A stretch of 64,000 bases of DNA from positions 1 through 64,000 of the forward strand of contig CAJMLY010000001.1 of NCBI GenBank assembly GCA_905214425.1. The letters run 5' to 3'. Positions 62,341-64,000 of this stretch are shown one piece after another. Each line of letters begins with the position of its first letter. The first letter of the stretch is position 1. A program made the translations under genes and the position numbers. The notes under the pieces are model-generated. The model was not told the origin of the DNA. It did no database searches and saw only the letters and a program-made list of their open reading frames with translations. This DNA is from an uncultured bacterium. Lineage in GTDB: Bacteria > Actinomycetota > Coriobacteriia > Coriobacteriales > Coriobacteriaceae.

Positions 62341-63344
62341 TGTTGTCCGCTCGCGAGCTCGCGCGTATCTTTTTCGCGGGCGAGTCGGACGAGGCTCGCA
62401 TCGTTACTGCCGATGCGTTTGATAAGTGTGAGCACCTGGGTGCCGCCTCGATCGCCATTGGCGTGTTCGATGGCGTGCACCGTGGACACCAGGAGCTCAT
62501 TGCGGCGCTTGTCCGCGATGCCCGTGCCCATGGCTGCAAGGCGGTCGTAGTTACCTTCGATCCCGACCCGGACGTTGTGGTGAGCTCTTCGCCCGCTCGA
62601 AAATTGATGACGACGGCCGACCGTCTGCATGCCTTGGCTCAGACCGGGGTCGATGCAGTGGTGGCTGTTCCCTTTACGCCTGAGGTTGCGGCGCTTGACC
62701 ATGTTGATTTTCTCTCGCTGGTGTCGCGCGTGGTTGACATTCGATCGATTCGGGTTGGTAGCGACTTTAGGCTGGGTCGTGGCGGAGCTTCTGGTGTTGC
62801 CGAGATGCGCGCCTGGGGTTCCGAGCACGGCGTTGACGTGTATGGTCACGACCTGCTTTGCGAGGGCGGTGAGGCCATTTGCGCCACCCGCATTCGCCAT
62901 GAGCTGGGACAGGGTCATGTGGAGCTTGCTGCTGAGTTACTCGGCCGTCCGTATATGGTGCGCGGCGGTGTTATTCGCGGCCGTCACGAGGGTTCTGGCA
63001 TGGGCTTTCCCACGGCAAACCTACAAGTTCCCGATGGTATTCAGGTGCCTGCGGACGGCGTGTATGAGGGCCTGGTGCTGGTCGATGATACCGTGTGGCC
63101 CTCTGCCGTGAACGTCGGCCTGCCGCCAACGTATGCTGACGATGCAGCATCTGCGCATCTCGAGGCTAATTTAATTGGTTATTCGGGCGACCTTTACGGC
63201 TCTTCTGTTTCGCTGGCGTTTACGCGTTGGCTGCGTCCGTCGCGCGTGTTCGATTCGCTGGATGAGTTGATCGCGACCGTCGAGGGTAATATCGAGGACA
63301 TTCGTCACAACTTGGGTGAGCAGGGGGTGAGCATCCGTGATTAG
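62337..63344 (+). CDS. ribF: Bifunctional riboflavin kinase/FAD synthetase
   Basis: This 335-residue protein has the N-terminal nucleotidyltransferase domain (IGVFDGVHRGHQELI, VTFDPDPD) and the C-terminal kinase domain (RGRHEGSGMGFPTANLQVP, VNVGLPP). It converts riboflavin to FMN and then FAD. It overlaps truB by four bases and dnaG by eight. Confidence 0.95.
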   Translation: MMLSARELARIFFAGESDEARIVTADAFDKCEHLGAASIAIGVFDGVHRGHQELIAALVRDARAHGCKAVVVTFDPDPDVVVSSSPARKLMTTADRLHALAQTGVDAVVAVPFTPEVAALDHVDFLSLVSRVVDIRSIRVGSDFRLGRGGASGVAEMRAWGSEHGVDVYGHDLLCEGGEAICATRIRHELGQGHVELAAELLGRPYMVRGGVIRGRHEGSGMGFPTANLQVPDGIQVPADGVYEGLVLVDDTVWPSAVNVGLPPTYADDAASAHLEANLIGYSGDLYGSSVSLAFTRWLRPSRVFDSLDELIATVEGNIEDIRHNLGEQGVSIRD

Positions 63345-64000
63345 CGATGAGGAAAAAGACCAGGTACGCGCTGCGTCCGACTTAGTCGCCATCGTGCAGG
63401 AAACGGTTGAGCTCAAGCCTCGCGGCCATGAGTTTTGGGGTTGCTGTCCCTTTCATGGCGAAAAGACGCCGTCCTTCCACATTATTCCCGCCACGCAGGT
63501 GTGGCACTGCTTTGGTTGCGGCGAGGGTGGCGACGTCTTCACCTATATCATGAAGCGCGAGAACCTGAGCTTTCCCGAGTCAATCCGTTATTTGGCCGAT
63601 CGCGCGGGTATTGAGCTGCATGACATCGGAGATCGCCGCGAGCGCGGTACCAAGCGTGCCCGCATCTACGATTTGTGCGCCGAGACCGCCCAGTTCTACC
63701 ACACGATGCTTATGCGCGGTAAGGACGGCCGTCCGCGCGAGTACTTTGCCAGCCGCGGCATGGGTGGCGACGTCTGCCGCCGCTACTGCCTGGGCTTTGC
63801 GCCGGGTCGCAACGCGCTGGTATCGCACCTGTCGCAGGCGGGCTTTACTCCGCAGGAGATGATCGACGCCAACGTGGCTGTGAGTCGCGGGCGTGGGCAG
63901 CTTGCCGACCGCTTCTACGACCGCGTGATGTTTCCCATCTTTGATGAGCAGGGTCACAACATCGCCTTTGGCGGTCGCATCATGGGAGACGGCCAACCCA
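63337..64000 (+). CDS. dnaG: DNA primase, N-terminal part (runs off the window)
   Basis: The first 221 codons of DnaG, the primer-making polymerase of replication. The zinc-binding CHC2 domain has CCPFHGEKTPSFH and CFGCGEGGD, followed by the start of the catalytic core. GTG start with CAGGGGG upstream; it overlaps ribF by eight bases. The 3' part lies beyond the window. Confidence 0.95.
   Translation, partial: MISDEEKDQVRAASDLVAIVQETVELKPRGHEFWGCCPFHGEKTPSFHIIPATQVWHCFGCGEGGDVFTYIMKRENLSFPESIRYLADRAGIELHDIGDRRERGTKRARIYDLCAETAQFYHTMLMRGKDGRPREYFASRGMGGDVCRRYCLGFAPGRNALVSHLSQAGFTPQEMIDANVAVSRGRGQLADRFYDRVMFPIFDEQGHNIAFGGRIMGDGQP

Overview
The window looks like chromosome of a GC-rich, low-redundancy Gram-positive anaerobe of the Actinomycetota. 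The best guess is a Coriobacteriia gut commensal close to Collinsella. This is inferred from GC-rich codon usage, strong Shine-Dalgarno sites, a PTS-type sucrose operon, a GlpA-like/DUF1667 redox operon, a Gram-positive-type pel locus and the gene order rimP-nusA-infB-rbfA-nrnA-truB-ribF-dnaG. No 16S or other rRNA marker is present, so the genus is not proven.

Layout. (1) 1-4233: a repeat-rich left edge and a leftward three-gene flavoprotein operon (474-3684), then an array of regularly spaced hairpin repeats (3876-4137). (2) 4234-6748: a small zinc-ribbon membrane protein and thrS, closed by two terminators. (3) 6758-22718: a long rightward capsule/exopolysaccharide operon. It starts with a promoter lying between inverted repeats (candidate phase-variable switch) and a LoaP/RfaH-type NusG paralogue. 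It continues with an initiating sugar-phosphate transferase, UDP-glucose dehydrogenase and UDP-uronate epimerase, glycosyltransferases, a radical SAM protein, a Wzy-type polymerase, two ATP-grasp proteins, a pyruvyl-transferase-like protein, an F420-hydrogenase-beta-like iron-sulfur protein and a Wzx flippase. Base composition drops along this operon, so it looks like a GC-rich sugar-activation core with imported, AT-richer decoration genes. (4) 22.9-33.3 kb: an AT-richer accessory island with features of anti-phage defence. It holds a DUF4062 protein, a 2-deoxyribosyltransferase/TIR-like protein, a frameshifted secreted transglutaminase, an unknown membrane protein, a SIR2 protein, gene remnants, palindromes and an HTH regulator pair with a likely operator. 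(5) 33.5-44.6 kb: the GC-rich background returns with an apparently complete Gram-positive-type pel cluster (pelD-E-A-F-G) translationally coupled to a CotH-family lipoprotein, a VTC-type polyphosphate polymerase and a DUF4956 membrane protein. (6) 44.8-49.1 kb: a LacI-type regulator and sucrose PTS/hydrolase genes sharing matched operators. (7) 49.1-50.6 kb: a degenerate PLP-fold protein and a single-domain ModE-like regulator. (8) 50.8-64.0 kb: core genes guaB, leuS (behind a very long palindrome) and the nusA-infB operon running to a dnaG cut by the window edge.

How it fits together. Two independent polysaccharide systems lie in the window. One is a Wzx/Wzy-type acidic glycan, probably switched by promoter inversion and antitermination. 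The other is a synthase-type Pel glycan likely gated by cyclic-di-GMP through PelD. The defence-like island sits between them. The items most worth follow-up are the candidate inverton, the pel-CotH-VTC-DUF4956 locus, the unknown island proteins at 22.9-29.7 kb, the hairpin array at 3.9-4.1 kb, and the unusual leaders of leuS and rimP. All functional calls come from reading the sequence; no database search was run.
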